The notes under the pieces were generated by a model. That model was not told where the DNA came from. It saw nothing but the letters and a program-made list of their open reading frames with translations, and did not search any database. DNA of 64,000 nt from an uncultured Muribaculaceae bacterium (GTDB taxonomy: Bacteria; Bacteroidota; Bacteroidia; Bacteroidales; Muribaculaceae), in assembly GCA_905233915.1 (NCBI GenBank), contig CAJOFM010000001.1:457492-521491 (forward strand), written 5' to 3'. Made by a program: the position numbers and the translations under genes. Of the stretch, positions 28,074 through 37,955 are shown piece after piece (within the stretch, counting starts at the first letter, position 1; each line of letters opens with the position of its first letter).

Positions 28074-28106
28074 AGCCTTCACTTAACGGTGAGGGCTTTT
28101 TCTTTT
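28074..28106 (+). terminator. Terminator of the tRNA unit
   Basis: AGCCTTCAC (28074-28082) pairs with GTGAGGGCT (28089-28097), with a 6-nt loop, followed by TTTTTCTTTTT. Confidence 0.8.
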
Positions 28107-28114
28107 TATTATGC

Positions 28115-28151
28115 CAAAAATAAGGCGCAACCACATCATGGCTGCGCCTTA
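28115..28151 (-). terminator. Terminator of the tricorn-type protease gene
   Basis: Inverted repeat TAAGGCGCA (28121-28129) and TGCGCCTTA (28143-28151) with a 13-nt loop. On the minus strand the hairpin is followed by TTTTT, so it ends the minus-strand transcript. Confidence 0.7.
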
Positions 28152-28175
28152 ATTGTTTTATATTTAACTCATCCC

Positions 28176-31100
28176 TTAATTCACGCCCAGATCTTTCAGG
28201 GTGCGGGGAGCGGGAGTCTTGGGCATGTGCTTGCGGTCCTTGAGCAGGTCGAGGATGACCTCGATGGCCTTGTCAAGCTGCTGGTCGATGCCGTTGAATT
28301 CCATCACGGGATCGTTGTCAACGATGATGTCGGGGTCAACACCGTGGTTCTCGACAATCCAGTTGCCGTGGGTGTCGTAGTTGGTGAAGAATGGAACGCG
28401 GATGTCGGTGCCGTCCATGTAGGGCAGCGAACCGCTGATGCCGACGATACCACCCCATGAGCGTGTACCAATCACGGGACCAATCTTGTTCTCCTTGAAG
28501 CTCCAGGGGAACAGGTCGCCATCGCTGGCACTGTACTTGTTCACCAGCAGCACCTTGGGGCCGACGAGCGTGCGCTCGGGCGTGGTGCCGTTGTGGTTGC
28601 TGCCACGGAACATGGTCAGGCGGTAAGGCTCGCGCAGCAGGCGCTCGATCACCATCGGCGAGATGTTGCCGCCACCGTTGCCGCGGTCGTCAACGATAAG
28701 GGCCTCCTTGTCGGTCTGGGCAAAGAAGTAGCGTGAGAACTCACGCAATCCCTCGGGACCCATGTCGGGGATATAGATGTAACCCACACGTCCACCGGTC
28801 TTCTCGCTCACGTAGTCGATGTTGTGCTGTACCCACTCGTGGTGGTACAGGGAATACTCGTTCTGGATGGGCTTGACAACGACCTTGCGGTTGCCGTTCA
28901 GCGTCAGTTCGGTCATCACACCTGCCTTGTCGCGCAGCAAGGTGTAGAAGTTGTTCACACCCTGGGCGCTCACACCGTCAACGGCAGTGATGACATCACC
29001 CTCCTTGACGTTCATGCCCGGCTCGAGCAGCGGCGAGCGCAGTTCCTCGCGGTCGGGAGCACCACGCAGGATTTTCTTGATCTTGTAGCCGTTGGCCACC
29101 TGTTCCACCTCGGCACCCAGCATACCGATGTTGTGCTGGTCGGCCTGGATGTGGTCACCGCCGTCAACATAGGCGTGTCCCACTGCCAGCTCACTGATCA
29201 TGCCGCCGATGACGTAGGTAAGGTCCAGGCGGTTCTTGACGTAGGGCAGCAGGGCGGCATACTTGTCGTGCATCGCCTGCCAGTCCACGCCGTGCATGTT
29301 CTCGAGATAGAAGCCGTCACGATAGGCGCGCCAGGCCTCATTGAAAATCTGGTTCCACTCCTGGTCATAGTTGACCGTGGCAACCATGTCGTCGAGGTTG
29401 ACGGCCTCGCTCAGGTCGGCCTTGCGGGGTGCCAGAGGAGCGACATAGACGTTGTCACCCTTCATGAACAAGGCGTTCTTGCCGTTAGCCGCAGGCATCA
29501 TAAAGGCGCGCTCGGCAACAACCTCGTCCTTCTGCTCGGCAAAGTCATACACGCGCACGCCGCCACGGCCGCTGCTGTACCACAGGTGGCTGCCGTCGCA
29601 CACGAAGTTGCCGTAGCTGCCCGTGCCGATGGGCACCCTGACGATGCGGTCGGCAATGCCGTCGATGTCGATGCGGATGGCGTTGGGATCGGGCTGGGCT
29701 TTACCCTTGGCATTCTTCTTGTCCTTGGGGGCATCCTTGGGAGCGTCCTTGGGCTTCTCACCACCGGCGTTTACCTGGTCATCCTTGGGCAGGAAGGGCG
29801 AGGGGGTGTCCTTGGCGAGCATCACGAGGTAGATACCCTCCATGTCGCGGTAGGCAAAGTTCCACTCGATGCTGCTGTAGATGGGATTGAAGTCGCGTGC
29901 CGATGCGAAAATCAGGTACTTGCCGTCGCTGCTGAAAACTGGCGAGTTGCTGTCATACCAGCGGTCGGTCACGGGATATTCCTTGCGCTCGGCGATGTTG
30001 TACAGGTAAACCACGCCATATTCATTGACGCCCTGGCGATAATAGGTCAGCCACTTGCCGTCGGGTGAGAAACTCGGGGTGGGGATTTCGCCCATCTCGT
30101 CGGTCAGCAGGGTCTGCTTGGCGAGTGTCTTGACGTTGAGCAGCACCATGCGGTTCTTGCGGTCGGTATAGACGATCTTGCTGCCGTCGGGGCTCCACTC
30201 AAAGTCGCGGATGTAGGTGTCGTTGTCTTTGGTTAACTGAACGGCCTGGTCGCTGCCCACGGGGCGCATCCAGATCTCGGTCTCGCCGGTCTGGTCGCTG
30301 ATGTAGGCGATGTTCTTGCCGTCGGGGCTCCACTGGGCGTTGCGCTCGTGCACGCCAGGGGTGTGGGTGATGTTGCGCGTCACGCCGTGCTTGGCGGGCA
30401 CGTCAAACACCTCACCGCGGGCACTGATGGCGATGCGGCTGCCGTCAGGGGCCAGGCTGCCGCCACGCAGGTCGTCCTTTACCTTGCGCTGCTCCTCACG
30501 GGCGAAGTTGTTCTCGCTGTTCAGGTAAACGGTGATTTTCTCGCTACGCTTGGTAGCGGGGTCGAGCACATACAGGTAACCGCCGTTCTCAAACACGATC
30601 TTGCCGCCGCCGCAGTTGGCAAACTTCACGTCATACTCGGTGAAGTCGGTCACCTTCTGGGTCGAGCCGGTGCGGGTGTTATAGACAAAGATGTTCATGC
30701 GGTTGTCGCGGTCGCTCATGAAGTAAATCTCGTCGCCAATCCACATCGGGTCGATGTCCTGGGCGATGTTGTTGGTGATGTTGGTCACCGTCTTGGCCTG
30801 GGTGTCATAGATCCAGATGTCGTCGGCCATACCGCCCTTGTAGTACTTCCAGGTGCGGAACTCACGGAAGACGCGGTTATAGGCCATCTTGGTGCCGTCG
30901 CTGTTGTAGGAGCAGAAACCGCCCTCGGGCAGGGGCAACTGCTGCGACATGCCGCCGTCGATGGGAGCACACCACAGCTTGCCGTCAAAGCTGTCGCTGA
31001 TGCGGTTACGGTAGATGACGCCACGGCCGTCGGGGGTCCACGTCATGGTAATGTTGTTGGGACCCATGCGGTCGCCCCAATCATCACGGGGATTGCTTGC

Positions 31101-31412
31101 CGTGAAGGTGATGCGCTTGGGTTCGCCACCCACTGCGGGCATGATGTAAACCTCGGTGTTGCCATCATACTGGCCCGTGAAGGCGATGGTCTGACCATCG
31201 GGGCTGTAGCGGGCAAAGGCCTCATAGCCCTTGTGTGAAGTTAACTTGCGCGCGGTGCCACCGGTGATGGGCACGGTGTAGATGTCGCCAGCATAGCTGA
31301 AGGCTACCTCGCGGCCATTGGTGCCGGGGAAACGCAGCAGGCGTCCCTCATCGGCCTGGCTGGTCAGCGCCATTGCTGCCAGCGCGACCATGATAATCAA
31401 TTTACCTTTCAT
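28176..31412 (-). CDS. Tricorn-type S41 protease, exported
   Basis: A 1,078-residue periplasmic protein. After a signal peptide (MKGKLIIMVALAAMALTSQA) come two beta-propeller blocks of TolB/PD40-type blades (FARYSPDGQTIAFTGQYDG, AQWSPDGKNIAYISDQTG, FEWSPDGSKIVYTDRKN), a Lys/Pro-rich linker (KPKDAPKDAPKDKKNAKG), a tricorn core helix region, a PDZ domain near residues 770-850 (GDVITAVDGVSAQGVN) and a C-terminal S41 peptidase with DDRGNGGGNISP and the catalytic-serine region KYSASDGDLFPW. Tricorn-like proteases degrade peptides; in Bacteroidetes they are secreted. Length matches the family. It lies 62 bp after the glycoside-hydrolase-like gene, separated by a heptamer array. Confidence 0.92.
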   Translation of the reverse strand: MKGKLIIMVALAAMALTSQADEGRLLRFPGTNGREVAFSYAGDIYTVPITGGTARKLTSHKGYEAFARYSPDGQTIAFTGQYDGNTEVYIMPAVGGEPKRITFTASNPRDDWGDRMGPNNITMTWTPDGRGVIYRNRISDSFDGKLWCAPIDGGMSQQLPLPEGGFCSYNSDGTKMAYNRVFREFRTWKYYKGGMADDIWIYDTQAKTVTNITNNIAQDIDPMWIGDEIYFMSDRDNRMNIFVYNTRTGSTQKVTDFTEYDVKFANCGGGKIVFENGGYLYVLDPATKRSEKITVYLNSENNFAREEQRKVKDDLRGGSLAPDGSRIAISARGEVFDVPAKHGVTRNITHTPGVHERNAQWSPDGKNIAYISDQTGETEIWMRPVGSDQAVQLTKDNDTYIRDFEWSPDGSKIVYTDRKNRMVLLNVKTLAKQTLLTDEMGEIPTPSFSPDGKWLTYYRQGVNEYGVVYLYNIAERKEYPVTDRWYDSNSPVFSSDGKYLIFASARDFNPIYSSIEWNFAYRDMEGIYLVMLAKDTPSPFLPKDDQVNAGGEKPKDAPKDAPKDKKNAKGKAQPDPNAIRIDIDGIADRIVRVPIGTGSYGNFVCDGSHLWYSSGRGGVRVYDFAEQKDEVVAERAFMMPAANGKNALFMKGDNVYVAPLAPRKADLSEAVNLDDMVATVNYDQEWNQIFNEAWRAYRDGFYLENMHGVDWQAMHDKYAALLPYVKNRLDLTYVIGGMISELAVGHAYVDGGDHIQADQHNIGMLGAEVEQVANGYKIKKILRGAPDREELRSPLLEPGMNVKEGDVITAVDGVSAQGVNNFYTLLRDKAGVMTELTLNGNRKVVVKPIQNEYSLYHHEWVQHNIDYVSEKTGGRVGYIYIPDMGPEGLREFSRYFFAQTDKEALIVDDRGNGGGNISPMVIERLLREPYRLTMFRGSNHNGTTPERTLVGPKVLLVNKYSASDGDLFPWSFKENKIGPVIGTRSWGGIVGISGSLPYMDGTDIRVPFFTNYDTHGNWIVENHGVDPDIIVDNDPVMEFNGIDQQLDKAIEVILDLLKDRKHMPKTPAPRTLKDLGVN

Positions 31413-31450
31413 CTTTTCTTCTTAATTTAAAATATATTGATGTTGATTAA

Positions 31451-31478
31451 CTTCTAACTCCTAACTCCTAACTCCTAA
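31451..31478 (-). repeat. Four-unit heptamer array before the tricorn-type gene
   Basis: Units on the sense (minus) strand: TTAGGAG three times, then TTAGAAG. The first TAG is the stop codon (31477-31475) of the upstream gene. Confidence 0.85.
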
Positions 31479-33646
31479 TCAAGCCTAATCACCCTCACGT
31501 GCACGGGCTCGCAGGGCGTGAAGGCCTTGGGCAGGCGCAACTGGTCGATCTCGATGTGATTCTCGCCCTTGAGCAGTTTCACGGCCACGATGTTGCTGTA
31601 AACCAGCTCCTCCTGGTCGGCGCCGTTACTCTTGGCCATCACCAGGGTGCCCATGGGATGGGAATTGGCGCTCACGCGGCGCACGTCAAGCGTGCCTGTC
31701 GGGCGGTAGCCCACGTCAATCAGGTAATCGCCTCCAACGGCAACGCTCACGTTGATGACGGCATGACCGTCGGGGCTGTCGGGGAAGAACGCGATCTGCG
31801 GTGTGAGACCGAACTTCAGCAAGGGCTTGGACATGAATCCGTTGACCTGCTTGCCTGCAATAATGACCGCATACTCGGCAAACACGTCGGTTTGAGGCAG
31901 TGCAAATGCCGAGTCAGTCAAGGGTTGCAGCTCTCCGTTGACCGACAGCCGGTAGTCGAGGTCTGGCTGATAGTCCTCGATGAATCCGCTGTCGTTCTTC
32001 CAGATGACGCTCGGGGTAGGGGGCAGGAATATCTCATTGCGGTGAATGGTCACGCGCTGAGACTTGCGGTTGCCCTCTTGCAACGTGATGACGATGTGGT
32101 GGCGCCCCTCGATATCGCACGGAATGAATGCGCTCTCCATCTCGGTGCCGTTGTCGGTAATCGATGCCACGTCATTGCCTGTGCCCACGATGGTCACGTC
32201 GAGCACCGCCTTGCGGTAGTTCAGCCCCTTGAAGGTCTTCTTGCCAGGGAAACAGGAGGGCACCAGCGGCGAGAACTCGATGCCTTCGGCCTCAAAGCTC
32301 ATGCCCAGCAGCACACGCATCGCCATGGCGGCATTAGAGGCGCTGGTGCCCAAGTCGTCGATTTTCACGCTGCTGGCATGGATGCCTCGGGACTGATACA
32401 AGGCTTGGGCGCGGTACAAGGCGCCTAGGCCGCGTCGCAGGGCATTCTCGTTCCCCACGTTGGCCGCAGCCATGTTCCACAACGCCTGGGTGGTGGCCCA
32501 AGACGAGTTGGCGAAGTAAGGTTCCAGCAGGTTGGTGGCGGGGTAGGTGACATTCACACCCATGTCCGACACTGGGGTATGGGCAATCAGGTTCTCGGCA
32601 CGGTTATCGTCGGCGATGCCCCACAGCACACACATGGCTTGGGACGTGTTGTCGGTGAGCGAGGACTGCTGGGGAAAGGCTGTGCCATACAGGAATGAAC
32701 TGTACAATCCCCTGTCCTCATTCCACAGGTGCTGGTTGATGGAGTTCTTGATGTGGAGGGCATCCTCCTGATATTCGTTCTCGATGCCCAGCTCATCACA
32801 CATTTCCGAGAGAATGCGGTAGGCATTACCCGTCAAGATGTTGTTGCCCAGTGACATGCAGGCAAAGAAGTCGTTATAGCCCATCCAAGTCATGCGGCGC
32901 ACGCCTATCGGTCGGGCAGGGGTGTAGCCCGCGCCATGCACCAGGCCGGTGCGTTGGTCCATCAGCACGGCACGGTTGATGGCCAGCGTCTTCTCAATCA
33001 CATGTTTGCAATAGGCGAGCCACTCTCGGTCGCCAGTCACCTTATAGACCTCCCATGCCGCTGTGGCCCATCCCACGTGGTCGCTCACTACCGGCCATTG
33101 TCCCTCGCGCTGCATGATGATGCTGTCGCGGTCCACAATCGCCCGCAATGTAGCCATCGACTGGTGGGGCTTGAGTGCCGCCAGCGACAGGTAAATGGAG
33201 CAGTACAGGCGGCTGTTGTTGTGTGTCACGTAAAAGCGGCCGTTGCTGTCGATGGCGTCGGCGATGCAGTCCGTTGACATGTCATACAGGACATCCACCA
33301 GTGGCTGGTCGCTCTTGAACTCGGGCATCAGCGCAGGACGTTTCTTGTGTTTGCGCCACGAGCGCCCGCCTTCAAATTTCAGTGGTGTTGCTTCACCCCC
33401 CACATGGCCATACAGGGAATCGAGGCGGGCAACGGTGATATTGGACTTGATGCGGTCGCGGGATGAAGGCACGGTTGCCCACACGGTGTCCTCAATGATG
33501 CTGTCGCCGGTAACGGTGAATACCTCGTTCTGCACGATGACCCTGTTGCTCATCTCCTTGCGCCCGCTGCAAGAGCACACGATAAACACGCTCACGGCAA
33601 TTGCCGCAAGAGTCAATGCAATGCTCTGCGTCCTGTTTATCATCAT
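31475..33646 (-). CDS. Lipoprotein with (alpha/alpha)6 glycoside-hydrolase-like domain
   Basis: A 723-residue lipoprotein (signal MMINRTQSIALTLAAIAV, then IVCSCSG with candidate lipidated Cys near residue 23). The central region (about 100-460) resembles the helical-toroid glycosidases of the MGH1/GH63 or amylo-glucosidase kind: repeated Trp/Gly-rich helices such as WATAAWEVYKVTGDREWLAY, INQHLWNEDRGLYSSFLYG and NSSWATTQALWNMAAANV. The C-terminal 250 residues are beta-rich and may be a carbohydrate-binding or Ig-like part. Substrate unknown and catalytic acids not assigned. The start is ATG 33646 or 33643; the promoter just upstream leaves almost no leader. An earlier in-frame ATG at 33682 lies upstream of the -7 box and is rejected. 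Confidence 0.72.
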   Translation of the reverse strand: MMINRTQSIALTLAAIAVSVFIVCSCSGRKEMSNRVIVQNEVFTVTGDSIIEDTVWATVPSSRDRIKSNITVARLDSLYGHVGGEATPLKFEGGRSWRKHKKRPALMPEFKSDQPLVDVLYDMSTDCIADAIDSNGRFYVTHNNSRLYCSIYLSLAALKPHQSMATLRAIVDRDSIIMQREGQWPVVSDHVGWATAAWEVYKVTGDREWLAYCKHVIEKTLAINRAVLMDQRTGLVHGAGYTPARPIGVRRMTWMGYNDFFACMSLGNNILTGNAYRILSEMCDELGIENEYQEDALHIKNSINQHLWNEDRGLYSSFLYGTAFPQQSSLTDNTSQAMCVLWGIADDNRAENLIAHTPVSDMGVNVTYPATNLLEPYFANSSWATTQALWNMAAANVGNENALRRGLGALYRAQALYQSRGIHASSVKIDDLGTSASNAAMAMRVLLGMSFEAEGIEFSPLVPSCFPGKKTFKGLNYRKAVLDVTIVGTGNDVASITDNGTEMESAFIPCDIEGRHHIVITLQEGNRKSQRVTIHRNEIFLPPTPSVIWKNDSGFIEDYQPDLDYRLSVNGELQPLTDSAFALPQTDVFAEYAVIIAGKQVNGFMSKPLLKFGLTPQIAFFPDSPDGHAVINVSVAVGGDYLIDVGYRPTGTLDVRRVSANSHPMGTLVMAKSNGADQEELVYSNIVAVKLLKGENHIEIDQLRLPKAFTPCEPVHVRVIRLD

Positions 33647-33651
33647 TTCTG

Positions 33652-33683
33652 CAAAGGTAGTGCAACCTGAATACAGTGGCAAG
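33652..33683 (-). promoter_or_regulatory. Promoter of the glycoside-hydrolase-like gene
   Basis: On the minus strand: CTTG (33683-33680), 20 nt, TACCTTTG (33659-33652). The -7 box ends only 5 bp before the first possible start codon (33646). Confidence 0.6.
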
Positions 33684-34151
33684 AAAAAATCAATTTTTCT
33701 TGACTTTCAACAAGCGCATCCGCGTTCCTCTTCAAACAACAGGAACAACAATTAACAATTCAAACAACCCTATAGTTAAGCATCCGCATTCCTTGTTATA
33801 AAAAACAACTTAAACAACTCAAACAATTGGGCTGTCGCATCCTCCCCCAAAAAACAACTGATTTATCTGATTTTTCTGAAGGCTGACGCATCCTTTTTTC
33901 TGTTGGCGAACCTTTACCAATTATACGGATTAAACGAATTATTGCGTAGTGCAGCTCTTTAACCTTTATTCTCTAAACTCTAAACTGCGGGCGCAAGCCC
34001 GCATAAGATGGCATCCGCGCAACAAAAAAACTGTGCTTAACGCACGGGAAATTAAACAAATTATTATTTTAAAATTTTAATTTAATTTGAATAATTTCCC
34101 GTGCGCAGCACGGTAAGAAAAGTTCTAGGCGCTAGGCCGTGGATGCAGTTG
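33684..34151. repeat. Gene-free stretch with degenerate repeats and palindromes
   Basis: No credible gene. GCATCC recurs at 33716, 33780, 33837, 33888 and 34011, with AAACAAC-rich tracts of roughly 9-bp period between several copies. Two TTTAGAG heptamers (minus-strand reading) lie at 33971-33984. TGCGGGC-GCAA-GCCCGCA (33986-34003) is a perfect hairpin with a GNRA-type loop. A long imperfect palindrome spans 34031-34113, with a perfect 14-bp core CGCACGGGAAATTA (34041-34054) and its complement at 34092-34105. I cannot assign it to a known element. Confidence 0.6.
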
Positions 34152-35987
34152 TTAGTGGCTTAGGATATAGCCGATCAAGAGCGTTACATCGGCCACGTTG
34201 ACTTCATGATCACCGGTCAAATCGGTCACAGCGAGATCGGCAGGGATTCCGTTCAGGATGATGTTGATGAGTGCGGTGACGTCGGCCACATTGACCTCGT
34301 TGTCACCGTTCACGTCGCCAAAGATGACGTCACTCACGCCGGTGAGGGTCACGTGCTTGATGTTGGACCAGGGACTCTCGGTTCCGTCGAGATAGATGGC
34401 CTTGACAAGATACTCGAAGGTGCCCTCGGCCAGCGCCTGGACGGTGTAGCAGGTGTCGGTGATGCCGCTCACGGTGCGCATGGTGGAGTCGCCCTCCTCG
34501 ATGACCTCGCGGCGGGGCGCCTTGCGTGGAGCATTGAGGTCGCCATTATAGATGTCAATACTGTAAACATAGAAACGCTTGTTACCGCCAGTTCCTGACA
34601 ACTTCACGTGGTTGTCGGTGCAGCCGGTGAGCACTACTGTGTAGTCGGTTGGTGTGTCGGACAGTGGAATGGTCTGGCTCACATCACCACACGAAACGAT
34701 GATGGAACTGTTGTCGCTTACGCCCTTGCCGCTAATCCAGTTCTTGGCGCTGAAATTGACTGAAACCGTGCTGGTCAGTGCAAGCTCAGGACTGATGATA
34801 TAGCCTGCAAGGGAGCTGGTGCCGAATTTGAGGCTATGGTCGGCAGCGGTATAGAGCTTAAAGCCCGTCCAACCAGGGTTGTCGGTATAGTTGTCGAGTG
34901 ATTCGCCGATGTCGTTGTAGCCATCGCTATAGGCGACAACATTAGAAAATCCCTCGCTGAGCATCAACACGGGGCCGGTCTCCTCGACGCGGTTGACCTT
35001 GAGGGTGTAGCTTGATACATCGCCGCCGTTTGTCCAGTCGGCACGGAACTCGGTGCCTTTCACTGCCGTGGTGTCCACGTCAAGCATAACGGGCTGCAGC
35101 TTGTTGATTTCTTGGGGTGTGCCCTCACCGGGCCAGGCCGTGTGCTGCTTGGTGCCCCAGATGTATTCGGCCAGCTCGGGGTGGTCCACAAAGGGGTTGC
35201 GGTTGCCTTGACCATAATCTATATTACCGTCTTTGCTGCTATACACCGCCTCGTTGCGGGCAATTTCCTTGGGGCTGACGGGGTCGGCGCGGTGCCACTC
35301 CATGAGCATCTGCAATGACCAGTCCGAGAAGGCTTTGTAACCATTGGCAGCATAGTCCAATTGGTCTGACCCGGGCCACTCGTGAACCACGCTCTTGTAG
35401 CAGGTCACCATATAGAAATAGATGCGCGCAAAGTCACCCTTGTACTCGTCGTCGGGCTCATATACCTTTTGGGTGTAGCCATTGTAGGTGCTTGTGCCGA
35501 GTTTTCCCAGCATGGTGACGCCCAGATCCTCGTTAACGTAGGTGATGGCGTCTGAACCATTGCACACGCCATAGGGGTCGTTGCTGCGACGCTGGTTCAC
35601 GTAGGCGTCGGCAGGGATAATCATCATCAGGTCGGTGTACATCGGGTAAACCTCGCCGCCAAACCAACTCTTGGGGAACGAGTGCTCACGGTTAAGGCCC
35701 TGTCCCACATAGGACGCGCCGCCGGGATGAGCTGAATCGTGATTGTATTTGCTCGTGGAATACATGTCGATGTAATAACCGTCATCGCCCGCGTCGGTAT
35801 AGGGGTAGCAATCCCACAAGAAGTTGTAGCCCAGTTGGCTGTGTGTGTAGATGATGCCCTCGAGGGCCGTCATCAGCGCCTCGTCCTGCTTGCCGATGGC
35901 GTTAGCATAGTAGCCGTTGGGAATATCGGCCCATGCCGTCATGCAAGCGACAGTAATCAATAATAAGGTGGTAATCTTTTTCATCAT
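34152..35987 (-). CDS. Secreted endonuclease I family protein with C-terminal dockerin-like repeats
   Basis: A 611-residue exported protein. A signal peptide (MKKITTLLLITVACMTAWA) is followed by an endonuclease I (EndA/NucM-type) domain in the first 290 residues, with the beta-beta-alpha metal motif region GLNREHSFPKSWFGG and MMIIPADAYVNQRRSNDPYG. Members cut DNA non-specifically outside the cytoplasm. The middle (about 300-500) is beta-rich, resembling fibronectin and choice-of-anchor-like modules. The last 58 residues hold two dockerin type I-like loops (DVNGDNEVNVADVT, DLTGDHEVNVADVT). ATG at 35987 or 35984 both give good signal peptides. Probably takes part in scavenging DNA. No cohesin partner is visible in the window. 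Confidence 0.85.
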   Translation of the reverse strand: MMKKITTLLLITVACMTAWADIPNGYYANAIGKQDEALMTALEGIIYTHSQLGYNFLWDCYPYTDAGDDGYYIDMYSTSKYNHDSAHPGGASYVGQGLNREHSFPKSWFGGEVYPMYTDLMMIIPADAYVNQRRSNDPYGVCNGSDAITYVNEDLGVTMLGKLGTSTYNGYTQKVYEPDDEYKGDFARIYFYMVTCYKSVVHEWPGSDQLDYAANGYKAFSDWSLQMLMEWHRADPVSPKEIARNEAVYSSKDGNIDYGQGNRNPFVDHPELAEYIWGTKQHTAWPGEGTPQEINKLQPVMLDVDTTAVKGTEFRADWTNGGDVSSYTLKVNRVEETGPVLMLSEGFSNVVAYSDGYNDIGESLDNYTDNPGWTGFKLYTAADHSLKFGTSSLAGYIISPELALTSTVSVNFSAKNWISGKGVSDNSSIIVSCGDVSQTIPLSDTPTDYTVVLTGCTDNHVKLSGTGGNKRFYVYSIDIYNGDLNAPRKAPRREVIEEGDSTMRTVSGITDTCYTVQALAEGTFEYLVKAIYLDGTESPWSNIKHVTLTGVSDVIFGDVNGDNEVNVADVTALINIILNGIPADLAVTDLTGDHEVNVADVTLLIGYILSH

Positions 35988-35998
35988 ATCATAAATGT

Positions 35999-36634
35999 TT
36001 ATTGGTTTAATGTTTCATAGATGGTGTCAAACATGTGACGGAAGGCTTTTTCGTCGGCAAGGGTTTGGCGGAAGGCTTCCAGATTGCGGGCATTGTCACT
36101 CTCGGGTATCCACAGCTTCAGGTAGCCGCCATAGTCATATTTCTCGCGCATGTGCTCCATCAGGCGGCGGTATTGCCCCTCGCGGTCGAGCCCGGGCTCA
36201 TGCTTCATGCCATATTGCAGGGCACGGCGCACGATGGTCTCGCCGTCGATGATGCGGTCGGCCTCGGCAACGATGCGGCCGTAGATGGTGCGGGGTTCGT
36301 GGTCGCTCGAGGCGCGGTGGTCCTCGGCGACATCGGCAATGGTGCCAATTTCCTCCTCGCTGAACCACTGGCGCAGGCGCTCGTCGTCGCGCACGATGCG
36401 GGCGCTGTCGGTGTGGTGATGTTCTCGCCCGTTCACCAGTCCCAGGTCATGATAGGCTGCGGCAACCAGCAGGAGGCAACGGTCAGCCTCGGGATAATAC
36501 TCGGCGAGTTTCAAGGCCTGGGAAATGACCGTCTCGACATGGTCGCGGCCATGCCCGGCGTCAAAACCATCATAGCGGGGAACAATCTCCCGCTCGACAA
36601 ATGCCTTAATCTCCTCAAATTCCCTCCTCATCAT
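35999..36634 (-). CDS. HD-domain phosphohydrolase
   Basis: A 211-residue cytoplasmic HD-superfamily protein. The metal-binding His/His-Asp pattern is GHGRDHVETV, then AAAYHDLGLVNGREHHHTDSA (the HD pair), with a later VAEDHRASSD. It resembles the small HD hydrolases (YedJ-like) that act on nucleotides or related phosphates; the substrate is not known. ATG 36634 and 36631 are both possible. It lies 35 bp after ribBA, with a heptamer array in the gap. Confidence 0.85.
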   Translation of the reverse strand: MMRREFEEIKAFVEREIVPRYDGFDAGHGRDHVETVISQALKLAEYYPEADRCLLLVAAAYHDLGLVNGREHHHTDSARIVRDDERLRQWFSEEEIGTIADVAEDHRASSDHEPRTIYGRIVAEADRIIDGETIVRRALQYGMKHEPGLDREGQYRRLMEHMREKYDYGGYLKLWIPESDNARNLEAFRQTLADEKAFRHMFDTIYETLNQ

Positions 36635-36647
36635 AATTCCCTAAAAA

Positions 36648-36669
36648 CCTAACACCTAAAGCCTAACAC

Positions 36670-36675
<6 letters not shown>
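36648..36675 (-). repeat. Four-unit heptamer array between ribBA and the HD gene
   Basis: Sense-strand (minus) units GATTAGG, TGTTAGG, CTTTAGG, TGTTAGG. The TAG of the first unit is the ribBA stop codon (36672-36670). Confidence 0.85.
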
Positions 36676-37884
<1,209 letters not shown>

Positions 37885-37913
37885 TTTATTTTCTTTTTTT
37901 CAAAATATTCACC

Positions 37914-37955
37914 CCCCTAACTTCTAACTCCTAACTCCTAACTTCTAACTCCTAA
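37914..37955 (-). repeat. Six-unit heptamer array between the LptF/G gene and ribBA
   Basis: Six 7-bp units; on the sense (minus) strand TTAGGAG or TTAGAAG, the last TTAGGGG. The first TAG is the stop codon (37954-37952) of the permease gene. Confidence 0.9.

Noticed and set aside
33716-34016. Possible degenerate CRISPR array
   Set aside because: The repeated word is only 6-13 bp, spacing varies from 51 to 123 bp, and no cas gene is present.
37885-37951. FMN riboswitch before ribBA
   Set aside because: The gap is only 67 bp and is taken up by heptamers and an A-rich tract; the RFN motif does not fit.
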